From CBDCFV01 sp965216425 (GTDB taxonomy: Bacteria > Chloroflexota > Dehalococcoidia > Lucifugimonadales > UBA3495), in assembly GCA_965216425.1 (NCBI GenBank), contig CBDCFV010000006.1:868001-932000 (forward strand): 64,000 bases of DNA, given 5' to 3'. The position numbers and the translations under genes were made by a program. Every line of letters starts with the position of its first letter. The first letter of the stretch is position 1. The notes under the pieces are model-generated. The model was given only the letters and a program-made list of their open reading frames with translations. It did not search any database and had not been told where the DNA came from. Below are positions 42,030 through 51,129 of this stretch, piece after piece.

Positions 42030-43877
42030 ATGGTTACACGACCCTGGAAAATCTTCGGAATGGTGGTCCCGCTGGCGTTAGCGTCGCTGTTGATGTTCGT
42101 TATTGCCTGCGGAGGCACTGCAGAGCCTCAAATAGTGGAAAAAGAGGTGATAGTCGAGAAAGAGGTTATAAAGGAAGTCCCGGTGGACCGGGAGGTGATC
42201 AGAGAAGTCGAAAAGCAAGTAGTCGTAGAAAAGGAAGTCCCCAAGGAAGTCATTAAGGAAATCATTGTCGAAAAAGAGGTCGAAAAAGAGGTTATCCGTG
42301 AAGTAGTGGTCGTGGCTACCGCGGCCCCCGCCCCTACCGCTCAGCCGCAGATCCCCGGTGAGTTCGGTGGGATCTTTATTAAAGGTGAGGGCCGGTTGCT
42401 CTCCGGTTTCGAGCCCACGGACAATACCTGCGTTTGCCAGGTGACCGTGGTCAACGGTGTGTTCAGCCAAGTGATGTTCACTGATTCCCAGACCTTTGAA
42501 GTCAAGGGCGAGATGGCCACCAACTGGAGCGCCAGCCCCGACGGCAAGACCTGGACATTCAAGCTGCGCGACGACGTCAAGTTCCACGACGGAAGCCCTC
42601 TGACCGCCGCGGACGTGGAATACAGCATGTACCGGTGGATGGAGCGCCCCAACAAGATGACAGCAACCCGCAACGCCGGGGTCCGGTTCACCGTGGAAAG
42701 CTATCGGGCGGTCGACCCCACGACCTTCCAAGTTACTCTCAAGGACCCCGATGTTGGCTTCATCCCGGCCTTTGGCAACGCCTTCGCCGGGATAGTGCCC
42801 AAGCACATCTTCAAGCCTGCCGACGATGCAGAGCGGCCCCTCACTATAGAAGACTGGAAGGGCGCAGGGCCGTTTATGGCAAAGGAATTCCGCAAGGACG
42901 AGTTCTTCGAGACTGAAAGGAACCCGGACTACTTCGTGGAAAACCGCCCCTTCCTGGATGGCGTCCGCGTCTTCCGTATGGACTCGGTCAGTACCCAGCA
43001 AGCGGCGATACGAACCAACCGCATCACTATGAGCTCCTTCTTCCCCGGTTGGACCAAGACTGAGTCCGACGAGATCAAGGCCCAGCTGGGCGATGATGTG
43101 GTCGTCCAGTCTTCCACCCCGGCGATTTTCTACTTCCTCCAGTTCAACATTAACAAGGCACCGTGGGACGACGTCAACATGCGTCGTGCGGTCCACTTGG
43201 CCATCGACCGCCAGAAGATGATCGATCTGGTAGTCCAGGGCGCAGGTGAGATAAGCCCGTGGTACCACTGGGCTTGGGAATGGATCGTACCTTTGGAAGA
43301 AATCAAGACTTGGGAAGGGTTCAATCCTGATACCAAGGAACAGGACATCGCTGAGGCAACCCGAATCGTTTCCGATTACACCGGCGGTGAAAGGCTTAAG
43401 GCTAACCTGATGTGCCGCACCATCGACGTGTATTGCGACGAAGCCGAGATCATCGTTGAGGACCTTAAGAACATCGGTATAGACGTGACCTTGGAGTCGT
43501 TCGAACCCAACGCCGGTATCCAGAAATGGCGCCGCGGCGACTTTGAGATGATTGGCGGGCAGCGCACAGCCATGGCCTATGATGACCCCGAGGCTTATAA
43601 CGCCGCGTTCTACCTCCCCGGCGCCGGAAACAATGGCGTCGGTTGGGAGAACGAAGAGTTTGTTGCCTTGTGGAACCAGGAAAAACAGATTAGTGACCCA
43701 ATCGAACGCGGCAAGATTCTCCGCCAGATGGTGGAGATCCTCCGCACGGAACTCCCCGACGTACCTCTCATCGAGCCGGCCCAGTTCATCGTTTGGCGGT
43801 CCAACTTCAAGGGCTGGCAGATATTCCAGACGGCCAACTCCTACAGCCCCATGTCGGACGTCTGGTTCGTCAAGTAG
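42030..43877 (+). CDS. ABC transporter substrate-binding lipoprotein, family 5 (peptide/nickel/opine type)
   Basis: A 615-residue lipoprotein. Signal peptide and lipobox end at FVIAC (Cys27). Then comes a 65-residue linker of repeated V-E-K-E-V/I units (about residues 34-95) and a proline/alanine hinge, then the SBP_bac_5 domain (TWTFKLRDDVKFHDGSPLTAADVEYSMYRW; MRRAVHLAIDRQKMIDLV). GGAGG lies 8 nt before the ATG. It should capture an oligopeptide-like or other solute for the two permeases that follow. The linker probably forms an extended or coiled spacer from the membrane. Confidence 0.93.
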   Translation: MVTRPWKIFGMVVPLALASLLMFVIACGGTAEPQIVEKEVIVEKEVIKEVPVDREVIREVEKQVVVEKEVPKEVIKEIIVEKEVEKEVIREVVVVATAAPAPTAQPQIPGEFGGIFIKGEGRLLSGFEPTDNTCVCQVTVVNGVFSQVMFTDSQTFEVKGEMATNWSASPDGKTWTFKLRDDVKFHDGSPLTAADVEYSMYRWMERPNKMTATRNAGVRFTVESYRAVDPTTFQVTLKDPDVGFIPAFGNAFAGIVPKHIFKPADDAERPLTIEDWKGAGPFMAKEFRKDEFFETERNPDYFVENRPFLDGVRVFRMDSVSTQQAAIRTNRITMSSFFPGWTKTESDEIKAQLGDDVVVQSSTPAIFYFLQFNINKAPWDDVNMRRAVHLAIDRQKMIDLVVQGAGEISPWYHWAWEWIVPLEEIKTWEGFNPDTKEQDIAEATRIVSDYTGGERLKANLMCRTIDVYCDEAEIIVEDLKNIGIDVTLESFEPNAGIQKWRRGDFEMIGGQRTAMAYDDPEAYNAAFYLPGAGNNGVGWENEEFVALWNQEKQISDPIERGKILRQMVEILRTELPDVPLIEPAQFIVWRSNFKGWQIFQTANSYSPMSDVWFVK

Positions 43878-43898
43878 ACCGGTATACCCCTAGGTTTG

Positions 43899-43929
43899 AG
43901 ACGGGCGGGATGGAATGTCTCGCCCGTCT
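43899..43929 (+). terminator. Stem-loop between binding-protein and permease genes
   Basis: AGACGGGCG (43899-43907) pairs with CGCCCGTCT (43921-43929). There is no long T-run, so it is more likely a partial terminator or 3'-stabilising hairpin that keeps the binding protein at higher level than the permeases. Confidence 0.6.
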
Positions 43930-43975
43930 TAACAATTCTTCACCCCTCAATGCTTTCCGAATAGCGAGTCGCTAG

Positions 43976-44923
43976 ATGCGTCAATATATCATTAGAAGAC
44001 TGTTACTCTTCGTGCCCACTCTTCTATTAGTTTCCATCCTTATTTTCCTGCTGATCCGGGTAGTACCTGGGGATGCCGCCTTGGCCATGCTCGGCGAGGG
44101 CGACTTTACCGATGATGACCTTGAACGCGCCCGTTCCTACTTGGGGTTGGACAGACCGCTGCACATCCAGTACTACGATTGGATCCGTGGCATCCTGACA
44201 GGGGATCTGGGCCTTAGTTTCCAGGATAATACTCCCATAGGCCCTGAAATCGTTCGACGTATGCCCCTCACCATCCAATTGGCCTTTCTGACGATGGTAT
44301 TCTCCTTGTTGCTGGCCATCCCAATCGGGGTGATTTCGGCACTGAAGCAGGATACTTGGCTGGATTATGCTATACGGTGCTTTTCCATCCTAGGGCTCAC
44401 CATGCCCACTTTCTGGGTGGGCACCATGCTGGTCATTGTCCTGTCCATATTTTTCGACTGGATACCCGCGCTTATCTATAGAAACTTCTGGGAAGACCTC
44501 AGGGTCAATTTCACGCAGTTGGTGTTTCCTGCGGTGGTTCTCGGCTTCTTCGCCAACGCGGTCACCGCACGTATGACCAGGGCCCAGATGTTGGAGATAA
44601 TGCGCTTTGACTACATCCGCACCGCACGGGCGAAGGGATTGCACGAGCGGCTGGTCATCACGCGGCACGCCCTTCGGAATGCCCTTCTCCCCGTTACCAC
44701 AGTCGCCGGATTGCAGTTCGGCGCCCTCTTGGGCGGTACAGTAATTACAGAAACCATTTTCGGCCTGCCCGGCCTTGGCCGGTTGTTCGTGTCCTCCGTT
44801 TTCGAGCGGGACTACCCCGTCCTCCAGACCATAACCCTGCTATTCGCCGGCATCTTCCTGGTTCTCAACCTCATGGTAGACTTGCTGTACGGATGGCTGG
44901 ACCCCCGGATTCGCTACCAATAA
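43976..44923 (+). CDS. ABC transporter permease, DppB type
   Basis: A 315-residue inner-membrane permease with six hydrophobic segments. The start MRQYIIRRLLLFVPTLLLVSILIFLLIRVVPGDAA and the EAA-loop region (MLEIMRFDYIRTARAKGLHERLVITRHALRNALLPV) are diagnostic of the DppB/OppB family. ITETIFGLPGLGRLFV and the C-terminal YGWLDPRIRY follow. It pairs with the next gene. Confidence 0.95.
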   Translation: MRQYIIRRLLLFVPTLLLVSILIFLLIRVVPGDAALAMLGEGDFTDDDLERARSYLGLDRPLHIQYYDWIRGILTGDLGLSFQDNTPIGPEIVRRMPLTIQLAFLTMVFSLLLAIPIGVISALKQDTWLDYAIRCFSILGLTMPTFWVGTMLVIVLSIFFDWIPALIYRNFWEDLRVNFTQLVFPAVVLGFFANAVTARMTRAQMLEIMRFDYIRTARAKGLHERLVITRHALRNALLPVTTVAGLQFGALLGGTVITETIFGLPGLGRLFVSSVFERDYPVLQTITLLFAGIFLVLNLMVDLLYGWLDPRIRYQ

Positions 44924-44935
44924 CAGAGGCGCATT

Positions 44936-45835
44936 ATGCTTTCCCAAGAACGTACCGACATACTCCAAGCGCCGCTTTCCGGTACCGCGCGCCGGTGGAA
45001 AGCGTTCGTCCATTTCGTGCGAGCCAAGCCTTTGGGGGGCTTTGGGCTGGCCCTCTTGGTCCTCATCTCTCTGGCCGCCCTCTTCGCTCCCGTTCTGGCG
45101 CCCTTCGACCCGTCCAGCACCTTCGCCGGGCAAGGTCAGGTGGGTCCCTTCCAGCACCCCTTCTGGCTGGGAACGGACTGGCTGGGACGTGACATCCTCA
45201 GCCGCATAATCTTCGGCGCCCGCCTTTCCCTCATCGTGGGGCTATCCACCGTCATTCTGGGAACGGTGGCGGGCACCATCATCGGTACCCTCAGCGCTTA
45301 TGCCGGCGGCGTCTTCGACTTGCTGGTCCAGCGGTTCATAGACTCGATTTCGGCCTTCCCACACCTGATTCTAGCCATGGTGCTGGTATCGATCATGAGC
45401 CGAGGCCCCATGGCAGTGATCCTGGCGTTGGCGATAGTCAATGTCCCCCTCACGGCCAGGACCGTGCGCGCCACTGCCCTCGCGATCAAGGAGAACGACT
45501 ACACGCTGGCAGCACGAGCCATCGGTTCCAGCGGCCAGCGCATCGTTTTCGTGCACATCCTGCCCAACTGTATAGCTCCCATCATCGTGCTGGCTTCGGT
45601 CACCCTTGGATGGGCGATTGTGGTCGAGGCGAGCCTCAGCTTCCTGGGAGTCGGGGTGCCGCCCAACATCCCATCCTTGGGCGGCATGTTGACAGGGAAA
45701 GCGCTGCGTTTCTTCGTCAGCTCTCCCCATATGGCTATCTTCCCGGGGCTGGCGTTAAGCTTGACGGTGTTTGGCATCAACCTTCTAGGCGACGCCTTGC
45801 GGGACGTATTAGACCCCAGGCTCCGGGGCACATAA
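44936..45835 (+). CDS. ABC transporter permease, DppC type
   Basis: A 299-residue permease beginning with a cytoplasmic stretch (SGTARRWKAFVHFVRAKPLGGFGLALLVLISLAALFAP). It contains FQHPFWLGTDWLGRDILSRIIFGARLSL and the EAA loop (NDYTLAARAIGSSGQRIVFVHILPNCIAPIIV), the marks of DppC/OppC. The end reads GDALRDVLDPRLRGT. No ATP-binding subunits follow; a strong terminator comes 33 nt later, so the ATPases must be encoded elsewhere. Confidence 0.95.
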   Translation: MLSQERTDILQAPLSGTARRWKAFVHFVRAKPLGGFGLALLVLISLAALFAPVLAPFDPSSTFAGQGQVGPFQHPFWLGTDWLGRDILSRIIFGARLSLIVGLSTVILGTVAGTIIGTLSAYAGGVFDLLVQRFIDSISAFPHLILAMVLVSIMSRGPMAVILALAIVNVPLTARTVRATALAIKENDYTLAARAIGSSGQRIVFVHILPNCIAPIIVLASVTLGWAIVVEASLSFLGVGVPPNIPSLGGMLTGKALRFFVSSPHMAIFPGLALSLTVFGINLLGDALRDVLDPRLRGT

Positions 45836-45867
45836 GACCCAATGTCCTGATTTCCCGGGAAAGCATC

Positions 45868-45902
45868 AAAAATCCACTCTCCGGCCGGAGAGTGGATTTT
45901 TT
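45868..45902 (+). terminator. Rho-independent terminator after the ABC operon
   Basis: A perfect 34-nt palindrome (45868-45901) with an uninterrupted 17-bp stem rich in GC near the tip and A/T at the base, giving six T residues at the 3' side. It should stop transcription after the DppC gene and would also work from the other strand. Confidence 0.9.
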
Positions 45903-46021
45903 GCACCCAAAACGCACGAAACCAGTAAACAGTATTCGAACGTAGAATATCCACAGCATAATATCCTTGGTTTCCAAGAATTTCGGCGCGGCCCCATTCT
46001 TAAAATGAGGATGCCTTAGGC

Positions 46022-46420
46022 ATGATACGCACTATTCTTTATTCTCTGTGGCTCCCAGTCCTGGTGATTGTTGTATCGATCATCAGATTTGGCTTTAACA
46101 CGCCTCTTGAAGGGCCCGGCATTATGGGGACCATTATGCTCTTAGTGAGCGTCGTTACGCTGTTTGCTTTGGCTTGGCCCGCCGCGATTCCACTGACCTT
46201 GGCGGTCAGACTTCTGCATCGACGCTCACAAGTCCTGGCTTACGTTTGCGCCTTGATATTGGGAGCAGGATCGGTTTTGGCAGTCATCGTGGGCGGGCTT
46301 TTCGGGCCGGTCGGCGTCATTGTATACGCGCTTATCGCCGCCCTTCCTGCTTGGATACTGCTGGGAATTCTTGCCAAGTTCCAGGGAGGAGGCATGGGAA
46401 GCCAGCCGTCCAGGGCTTAG
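46022..46420 (+). CDS. Hypothetical membrane protein, four TM segments
   Basis: A 132-residue protein with hydrophobic segments at about 5-23, 34-62, 71-92 and 95-118 and a short basic C-terminus. No family is recognised. The only support is an uninterrupted hydrophobic pattern and position as a lone gene after a terminator; no strong ribosome-binding site precedes the ATG. Confidence 0.55.
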   Translation: MIRTILYSLWLPVLVIVVSIIRFGFNTPLEGPGIMGTIMLLVSVVTLFALAWPAAIPLTLAVRLLHRRSQVLAYVCALILGAGSVLAVIVGGLFGPVGVIVYALIAALPAWILLGILAKFQGGGMGSQPSRA

Positions 46421-46471
46421 GAATTGCCTCAACCCCCAGCTTAACGTCGTCCGTCAATGGGCAATGAACAT

Positions 46472-46504
46472 CGCCCCTGTTCTCTCTGGGAGAGTGCAGG
46501 GGCG
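46472..46504. repeat. Hairpin with CGCCCCTG/CAGGGGCG stem
   Basis: An 8-bp stem (46472-46479 with 46497-46504) flanked by further complementary ACAT/ATGT bases, between two convergent membrane-protein genes. No T-run. It may act as a convergent transcription barrier or be a dispersed repeat. Confidence 0.45.
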
Positions 46505-46615
46505 AATGTATGTCAGGCGCTCTGGCAACAGTTCTGCGGAGGTTCCAAGAATGTAAGGGTGTGGCTGAGTCGTATACACCCCGGGAAGTTACCGGCATTC
46601 GTTCGGCGTTTAACC

Positions 46616-47017
46616 TTACCGGCTGTCAGACCGCCACAGGGAAATGGCTTCAAAGAACAGGACCACTATAACAATAGAGACAAGGTAGTCCCACAAAGCG
46701 GCGACGGGGTCACTGGTAGGCCCCATCTTGGCAAGGTATTGCAGAAGGTACCGGAAGCCCACGATGGCTACCAATGCCGTGATTAAGTCGCGGGGAAGTT
46801 GGATCAAATGAGAATCGCCGGACATACGAATCAGGAGCGAATCTATTACGTTGACCATCGTAACGCTGAAAAGGAGCACCAACACCAACGGGTCGGCTAT
46901 ATAGTCCCAGATGAATCGCCCGGCTTCCTCTTCGAAGGCAAAGATGAACGAGTTACCAATGACTGCCAGTGCTACCATCGCACATAAAACGGCTAACCCT
47001 CTTCGCCACGATATCAT
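46616..47017 (-). CDS. Hypothetical membrane protein, four TM segments
   Basis: A 133-residue protein with hydrophobic segments at about 6-27, 39-60, 74-92 and 107-126. The pattern resembles small phosphate-starvation (PsiE-like) or DUF-type membrane proteins, but the similarity is too weak to name. It lies 110 nt downstream of the large histidine kinase gene in the same direction, so it may be part of that operon. Confidence 0.6.
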   Translation of the reverse strand: MISWRRGLAVLCAMVALAVIGNSFIFAFEEEAGRFIWDYIADPLVLVLLFSVTMVNVIDSLLIRMSGDSHLIQLPRDLITALVAIVGFRYLLQYLAKMGPTSDPVAALWDYLVSIVIVVLFFEAISLWRSDSR

Positions 47018-47126
47018 CTAATATCCTCCCGGCACGTTCTCCAGACCACCGGAAGAAAGTATAGGCCGGGAAAGGCGGCTACTTCAATGAAACGGCGAGC
47101 ACGGTAAACCCACTTCGGGAAATGGG

Positions 47127-49421
47127 TCAGTCATTTACAGGAGCCTCGACCTGCACCGGTGGCTCCAGTGGCAGTGCCACTATCATTTCAGTGAACTCGC
47201 CTGGCTGGGTATCCACGTTGATGGTGCCGCCATGTTCACGCACTATGTCGCTGGAGATAGCTAGACCCAGCCCAGTGCCTTGGCCGGTGGGCTTGGTGGT
47301 GAAGAATGGGTTGAATATCTTCTCCATCACTTCCGGGGGCATGCCGTTGCCGTTGTCCTTGATGCGTACTACTATTTGGTCCTCCTCCCGCTTGGTGGAG
47401 ACCCACACAGTCGGCCAGTAGGGATCCCCACTTACACCAGCTCCTTCAAGGCCACGCCGCTTTTCGTCTGTCGCGTAGCAGGCGTTCCCCACCATGTTCA
47501 GGAACACGCGGCCCAAGTCCTGCGGGATGGCTTCCAATTCGCCCGTATCCGGGTCCAAGTCTTGTTGTATGTCCAATTGGAAACTCGGGTCCACTGCCCG
47601 GGCGCTATGGAAAGCCAGCCTGGAGTATTCGTCGACCAAGGAATTTATGTTGGTAGGCGCCCGTTCCGCGGACCCGCGGCCCATCATAAGCATGTCGTGG
47701 ACTATCCGGTTGGCGCGTGCGGTGTGCGATCCGATTCGCTCAAGGTTACTGGAGATGTCGTCAGAGATATCCTGAACTAGCCCTCGCTGGTCCTCGCTCA
47801 TGTTGTTTCCGTCCTCGTCAAGGACCTCCCGCAATTCCGTCAGGAGTTCACTTGAAACCTCGGAGAAGTTCTTCACGAAGTTCAGCGGGTTCCGAATTTC
47901 ATGGGCAACGCCAGCGGTGAGTTCGCCCAGGGCAGCCAGCTTCTCCCGCATGACAATCTGGTCCTGCGCCCGGTTCAAGTCAGCCAGGGTATTCTCCAGT
48001 TCATCGTTCTTCCCTGACAGCTCGTCCGTCAGGCCCTCCAGCTCAACGTTCTTACCCTGCAACTCACCGGCCAAGCTCTCCAATTCAACGTTCTTCCCTT
48101 CCAACTCCTGGGCCAGCTCTTCCACCAAATTCAGCCGCTGTACCTCCAAGGCATGTTGGCGGAACACCTCCAGCGCTGCCGCCATATCCGCCACCTCGTC
48201 ACGCCCGCCAATCTCCACCTGCACCTCAAGGTCGCCCCCGGCCATCCGGCGCATCCAGTCCGCCAGCATCTGCAGCCGGCGCAGCAGCACCCGCCCCACG
48301 AACAACCACGCAATAAGCAAAGCACCGCTGATGCTCAAGGCGGTGATCGCCAGCAGCAGTATGCGCCCTGTCAATACGGCTTGCGTTGACGCACGGGTGG
48401 CTTCCTGGGCATTGGCATGTGCTTGACTTACCAGGCCATCCACCGCCGCCACCAAGGTTACCGATATATCCCGGTTGTTGGCCAGCAATTCTCGTTGGCT
48501 TTCCACTAGCCTCAGTTCCTGATCCAGCAGCTCAAATCCGCCTCTCTCCCCAATCCCTAGTTCAACGAGCCTGGCTAACGGCGAGGCCACCGCCCTTACT
48601 TCAACGAGCCTTCCCAGCTGCAGGTGCTGCCCCTCACGGGCTGCAGAATTTTTCAGCGACGCCAGACTCCTCTCGATTCGGCCCTCCGACGACTCAAACC
48701 GTTCCTTCAGTGGCTCCAAGTGAGGGGCCTCGGAAACGCTGAAAGCGCTTTCCAGCAGGTGCAACGCTACGCTCGCATCCGCGTGCAAGTCCGCCAGACG
48801 GCGGTATCGCCATAGTTCGTCTTCCGAGAAATGCTCTTCCCTGTCCTTGGGATCCTGATTGAGGTAACGATAGCCGGTCATGGTGTAAAACAGTTGGTCG
48901 TCGACCGCCGGCACCAGTATATCGTCCAAGCGGGTACGTAACTCTCCGAACTCAGCCCTGAGCGCGCCGGATTGCGAACTCAGGTCAAAGATCTGGGATT
49001 TTTCCGCCTCTATCGCCCTGATGTTGAGGATCAACGTATCGGCGTCGGCCTGAATGCGGTTAAAAACTTCGCCATCGCCGCCTCCTTGTTGCCCAAGCAC
49101 CTTCATTGCTGCTTGCAGCGCCTCGTGCGCTTCGGTAATGTCCTGTGAAACGGCCGCCAATTCCTCGGGTGTTGCCGCCGTAGTCAACCGGGGCGCCGCC
49201 ACTACCAAGGTACCACTATGCTGCGCCACTCCGAACGCAGCCACCAGTTCAGGCACGCTGCTTTCATTCACCCGCGACTGCGCCTCATCCACCCTGCTGA
49301 AGGAAAACCATCCCACCAAACTGGCCGCCACGGTAAGAACCACCGCCCCACCGATCGCCAAGTAGAGTTGGGTCGAAATCCGGTAGCGTCTTTCCAACAA
49401 ACTACTCAAACGTGCTCTCAT
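47127..49421 (-). CDS. Sensor histidine kinase with large extracytoplasmic domain and coiled-coil linker
   Basis: A 764-residue kinase. TM1 is at about 18-40, a 310-residue helical extracytoplasmic domain follows, and TM2 is at about 353-378. HAMP lies around 376-430. A repeated coiled coil (430-490: LEGKNVELESLAGELQGKN, then LEGLTDELSGKNDELENTL) leads to the His domain with His507 in GVAHEIRNPLNFVKNF. The ATPase domain has VFLNMVGNACYAT (N box), DNGNGMP and GQGTGLGLAIS. The start overlaps the preceding binding-protein gene by 4 nt, so the two products probably act together, the binding protein reporting ligand to the kinase. Confidence 0.94.
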   Translation of the reverse strand: MRARLSSLLERRYRISTQLYLAIGGAVVLTVAASLVGWFSFSRVDEAQSRVNESSVPELVAAFGVAQHSGTLVVAAPRLTTAATPEELAAVSQDITEAHEALQAAMKVLGQQGGGDGEVFNRIQADADTLILNIRAIEAEKSQIFDLSSQSGALRAEFGELRTRLDDILVPAVDDQLFYTMTGYRYLNQDPKDREEHFSEDELWRYRRLADLHADASVALHLLESAFSVSEAPHLEPLKERFESSEGRIERSLASLKNSAAREGQHLQLGRLVEVRAVASPLARLVELGIGERGGFELLDQELRLVESQRELLANNRDISVTLVAAVDGLVSQAHANAQEATRASTQAVLTGRILLLAITALSISGALLIAWLFVGRVLLRRLQMLADWMRRMAGGDLEVQVEIGGRDEVADMAAALEVFRQHALEVQRLNLVEELAQELEGKNVELESLAGELQGKNVELEGLTDELSGKNDELENTLADLNRAQDQIVMREKLAALGELTAGVAHEIRNPLNFVKNFSEVSSELLTELREVLDEDGNNMSEDQRGLVQDISDDISSNLERIGSHTARANRIVHDMLMMGRGSAERAPTNINSLVDEYSRLAFHSARAVDPSFQLDIQQDLDPDTGELEAIPQDLGRVFLNMVGNACYATDEKRRGLEGAGVSGDPYWPTVWVSTKREEDQIVVRIKDNGNGMPPEVMEKIFNPFFTTKPTGQGTGLGLAISSDIVREHGGTINVDTQPGEFTEMIVALPLEPPVQVEAPVND

Positions 49422-50713
49422 GGTCTCACGTCCAGCAAACTGGTCACAGGTTGATAGGTCCCATCTGTCCCGATTCTGGTCAGAAAAACTTGGTCAGACC
49501 CCTGATTATCGCCATCTCCGTATCGTAGCTTGAACCCGTTGATATCAACAACGTTGGAGCTTCGCAAGTTATTCAGGAAGCAGGCACGGGCGGCATTCCG
49601 CCCGCAGCCGTCGAGGCCGGCGATGGCCAGGCGACCTGCCAAGTAACCCTCAAAGGAGACGAAGCCGGGGACGGCGCCGGGAGCATAGTCCGACAGGGCA
49701 TTCAGGTAGGTGGCGGTAACCGGGAGGGAGTCGTCGGTTGGGAAAGGTACTACTTGAGTTACGTAAACACCCTCGCCGTCGGGTCCCAATTCTTCCGCCA
49801 GCGCATTGCTGCCTACGAAGGAGACCGTCATGAACACCGCATCCAAGCCGGTCTGCCGCGCCCACGAAATCAGCGCCGCTACCGGTTCGTAGGCGCCTAT
49901 CATGATTACCGCTTCGGGTTGCCCCTGCACCAGGTCCAGCAGAGCGGTCTTCACCGCCGTGGTGTTTCGCGGGTACAACCCGATGGACACAGGCTGCATC
50001 TGCCGGCGCTCCAAGGCAATCTTCACACCCCGGTACCCGGCTCGACCGTACGAATCGTCCTGGTACATCACCGCAATTCTACGAATCTTAAGGTCCTTGG
50101 TAAGCCGGTCTACCATCTCCTCGGTTTCCTGGTAATAAGAGGAGCGCATGTTGAGGATGTTATTCCACTTTTTGTGACGCAGGAACTCCGCCCCGGTAAA
50201 TGGAGCAATGAACGGCACATTGGCTTCTGCGGCTATTGGCGTGGCAGAGCGTGACGTCGGGGTCCCCACTTCCCCTATAAGCGCAAAAACCCCTTCCTCT
50301 TCGATGAGCCGTTGAGTGTTAACGATAGCAGCGTCAGGCTCGTAGGCATCGTCGAAGGACTTGAGTTCCAACATGCGGCCATGGACGCCGCCGCGTTGGT
50401 TCACCTCGTAGAACGCCGCCTCGATACCCAGCCGCATATTCTTTCCCAACTCTTGCGCCGGACCGCTGAAGGCGGCGGACTGGCCGAAAAGGACACGCTC
50501 ATCGGAGACACCGGTCTCTGAAGCAGAGCCTTCCGGTTGCTCATTGGCCAGAACGGATGGTAGCTTGATGACAGGGCTTTGGGTTTTGTTCGAGAGGTTG
50601 CACGAAAGGTTGGCCGACAAGCTCACAGCCGCAATGAGGGTTATGATGAGCACAGGTATAAGTACCCGCCGTGAGAACGGCGAGGCCGCAGACGGACCGG
50701 TAGTCCGGTTCAT
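49418..50713 (-). CDS. Periplasmic branched-chain-amino-acid-type binding protein, likely sensor subunit
   Basis: A 431-residue type I periplasmic binding protein. An N-terminal signal or lipoprotein anchor (RVLIPVLIITLIAAVSLSANLSC) precedes the LivK-like domain: VLFGQSAAFSGPAQELGKNMRLGIEAAFYEVNQRGGVHGR, LELKSFDDAYEPDAAI and ALIGEVGTPTSRSATPIA. There is no ABC permease or ATPase beside it. Instead it overlaps by 4 nt both an RsbW-like kinase gene before it and a histidine kinase gene after it. A role as ligand-sensing co-receptor for that kinase is the best inference. Confidence 0.88.
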   Translation of the reverse strand: MNRTTGPSAASPFSRRVLIPVLIITLIAAVSLSANLSCNLSNKTQSPVIKLPSVLANEQPEGSASETGVSDERVLFGQSAAFSGPAQELGKNMRLGIEAAFYEVNQRGGVHGRMLELKSFDDAYEPDAAIVNTQRLIEEEGVFALIGEVGTPTSRSATPIAAEANVPFIAPFTGAEFLRHKKWNNILNMRSSYYQETEEMVDRLTKDLKIRRIAVMYQDDSYGRAGYRGVKIALERRQMQPVSIGLYPRNTTAVKTALLDLVQGQPEAVIMIGAYEPVAALISWARQTGLDAVFMTVSFVGSNALAEELGPDGEGVYVTQVVPFPTDDSLPVTATYLNALSDYAPGAVPGFVSFEGYLAGRLAIAGLDGCGRNAARACFLNNLRSSNVVDINGFKLRYGDGDNQGSDQVFLTRIGTDGTYQPVTSLLDVRP

Positions 50714-51129
50714 TCAGCCTTGCGGGCTACCAGGGTCAGGTAGTTTCTGCCCTGCTCCCGCCTATAGTTAACCTGATCCATCATCGTCCGTACCAGATGG
50801 ATGCCTAAGCCGCCCACCTTACGCTCTTCGACCGTCGCTTCCAAATCGGGCGTGGGAACGTCATTCAGCGGGTCGAATGGACGGCCATCGTCCACTACCT
50901 CAATGGTGAGGGTATCAGCCTCCGAGGTAAGGATAAGTTCGAACTCGTGGACACCTTCGTCGTACCCGTAGTCCATGACGTTGAGCACCACTTCCTCGAT
51001 CGCCAATTGCACCCGGAAAACCAGTTCGGGGGACCACTTCTCCCGTTCCGCCATACCTTCCACGGCGGCAACTATCTCGTTCAGCTCCGCGTGCCGGGTT
51101 TCAACCTTCATGGACAGCTTCGTATTCAA
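50710..51129 (-). CDS. RsbW-like anti-sigma/serine kinase (GHKL ATPase)
   Basis: A 139-residue GHKL-fold protein. Visible are the N box (FRVQLAIEEVVLNVMDYGYDEG), VVDDGRPFDP, and the ATP-lid GGLGIHLVRTMMDQVNYRREQGRNYL. In partner-switching systems such proteins phosphorylate a STAS antagonist and bind a sigma factor or another target. The STAS protein at 52505-52906 is the likely substrate. Genes on both sides overlap it by 4 nt. Confidence 0.92.
   Translation of the reverse strand: MNTKLSMKVETRHAELNEIVAAVEGMAEREKWSPELVFRVQLAIEEVVLNVMDYGYDEGVHEFELILTSEADTLTIEVVDDGRPFDPLNDVPTPDLEATVEERKVGGLGIHLVRTMMDQVNYRREQGRNYLTLVARKAE

Noticed and set aside
42130..42310. Repeated GAAAAAGAGGT-type DNA as a mobile or CRISPR repeat
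   Set aside because: It is explained by the in-frame VEKEV amino-acid repeat of a lipoprotein linker.
42078..43268. Long open frame (396 codons) on the minus strand of the binding-protein gene
   Set aside because: It is an antisense shadow of a confidently recognised gene; the composition follows from the reverse complement of GC-rich codons and the repeated linker.
46457..46786. 109-codon plus-strand frame between two membrane-protein genes
   Set aside because: It runs into the antisense of the membrane protein at 46616-47017 and shows no ribosome-binding site or family match.
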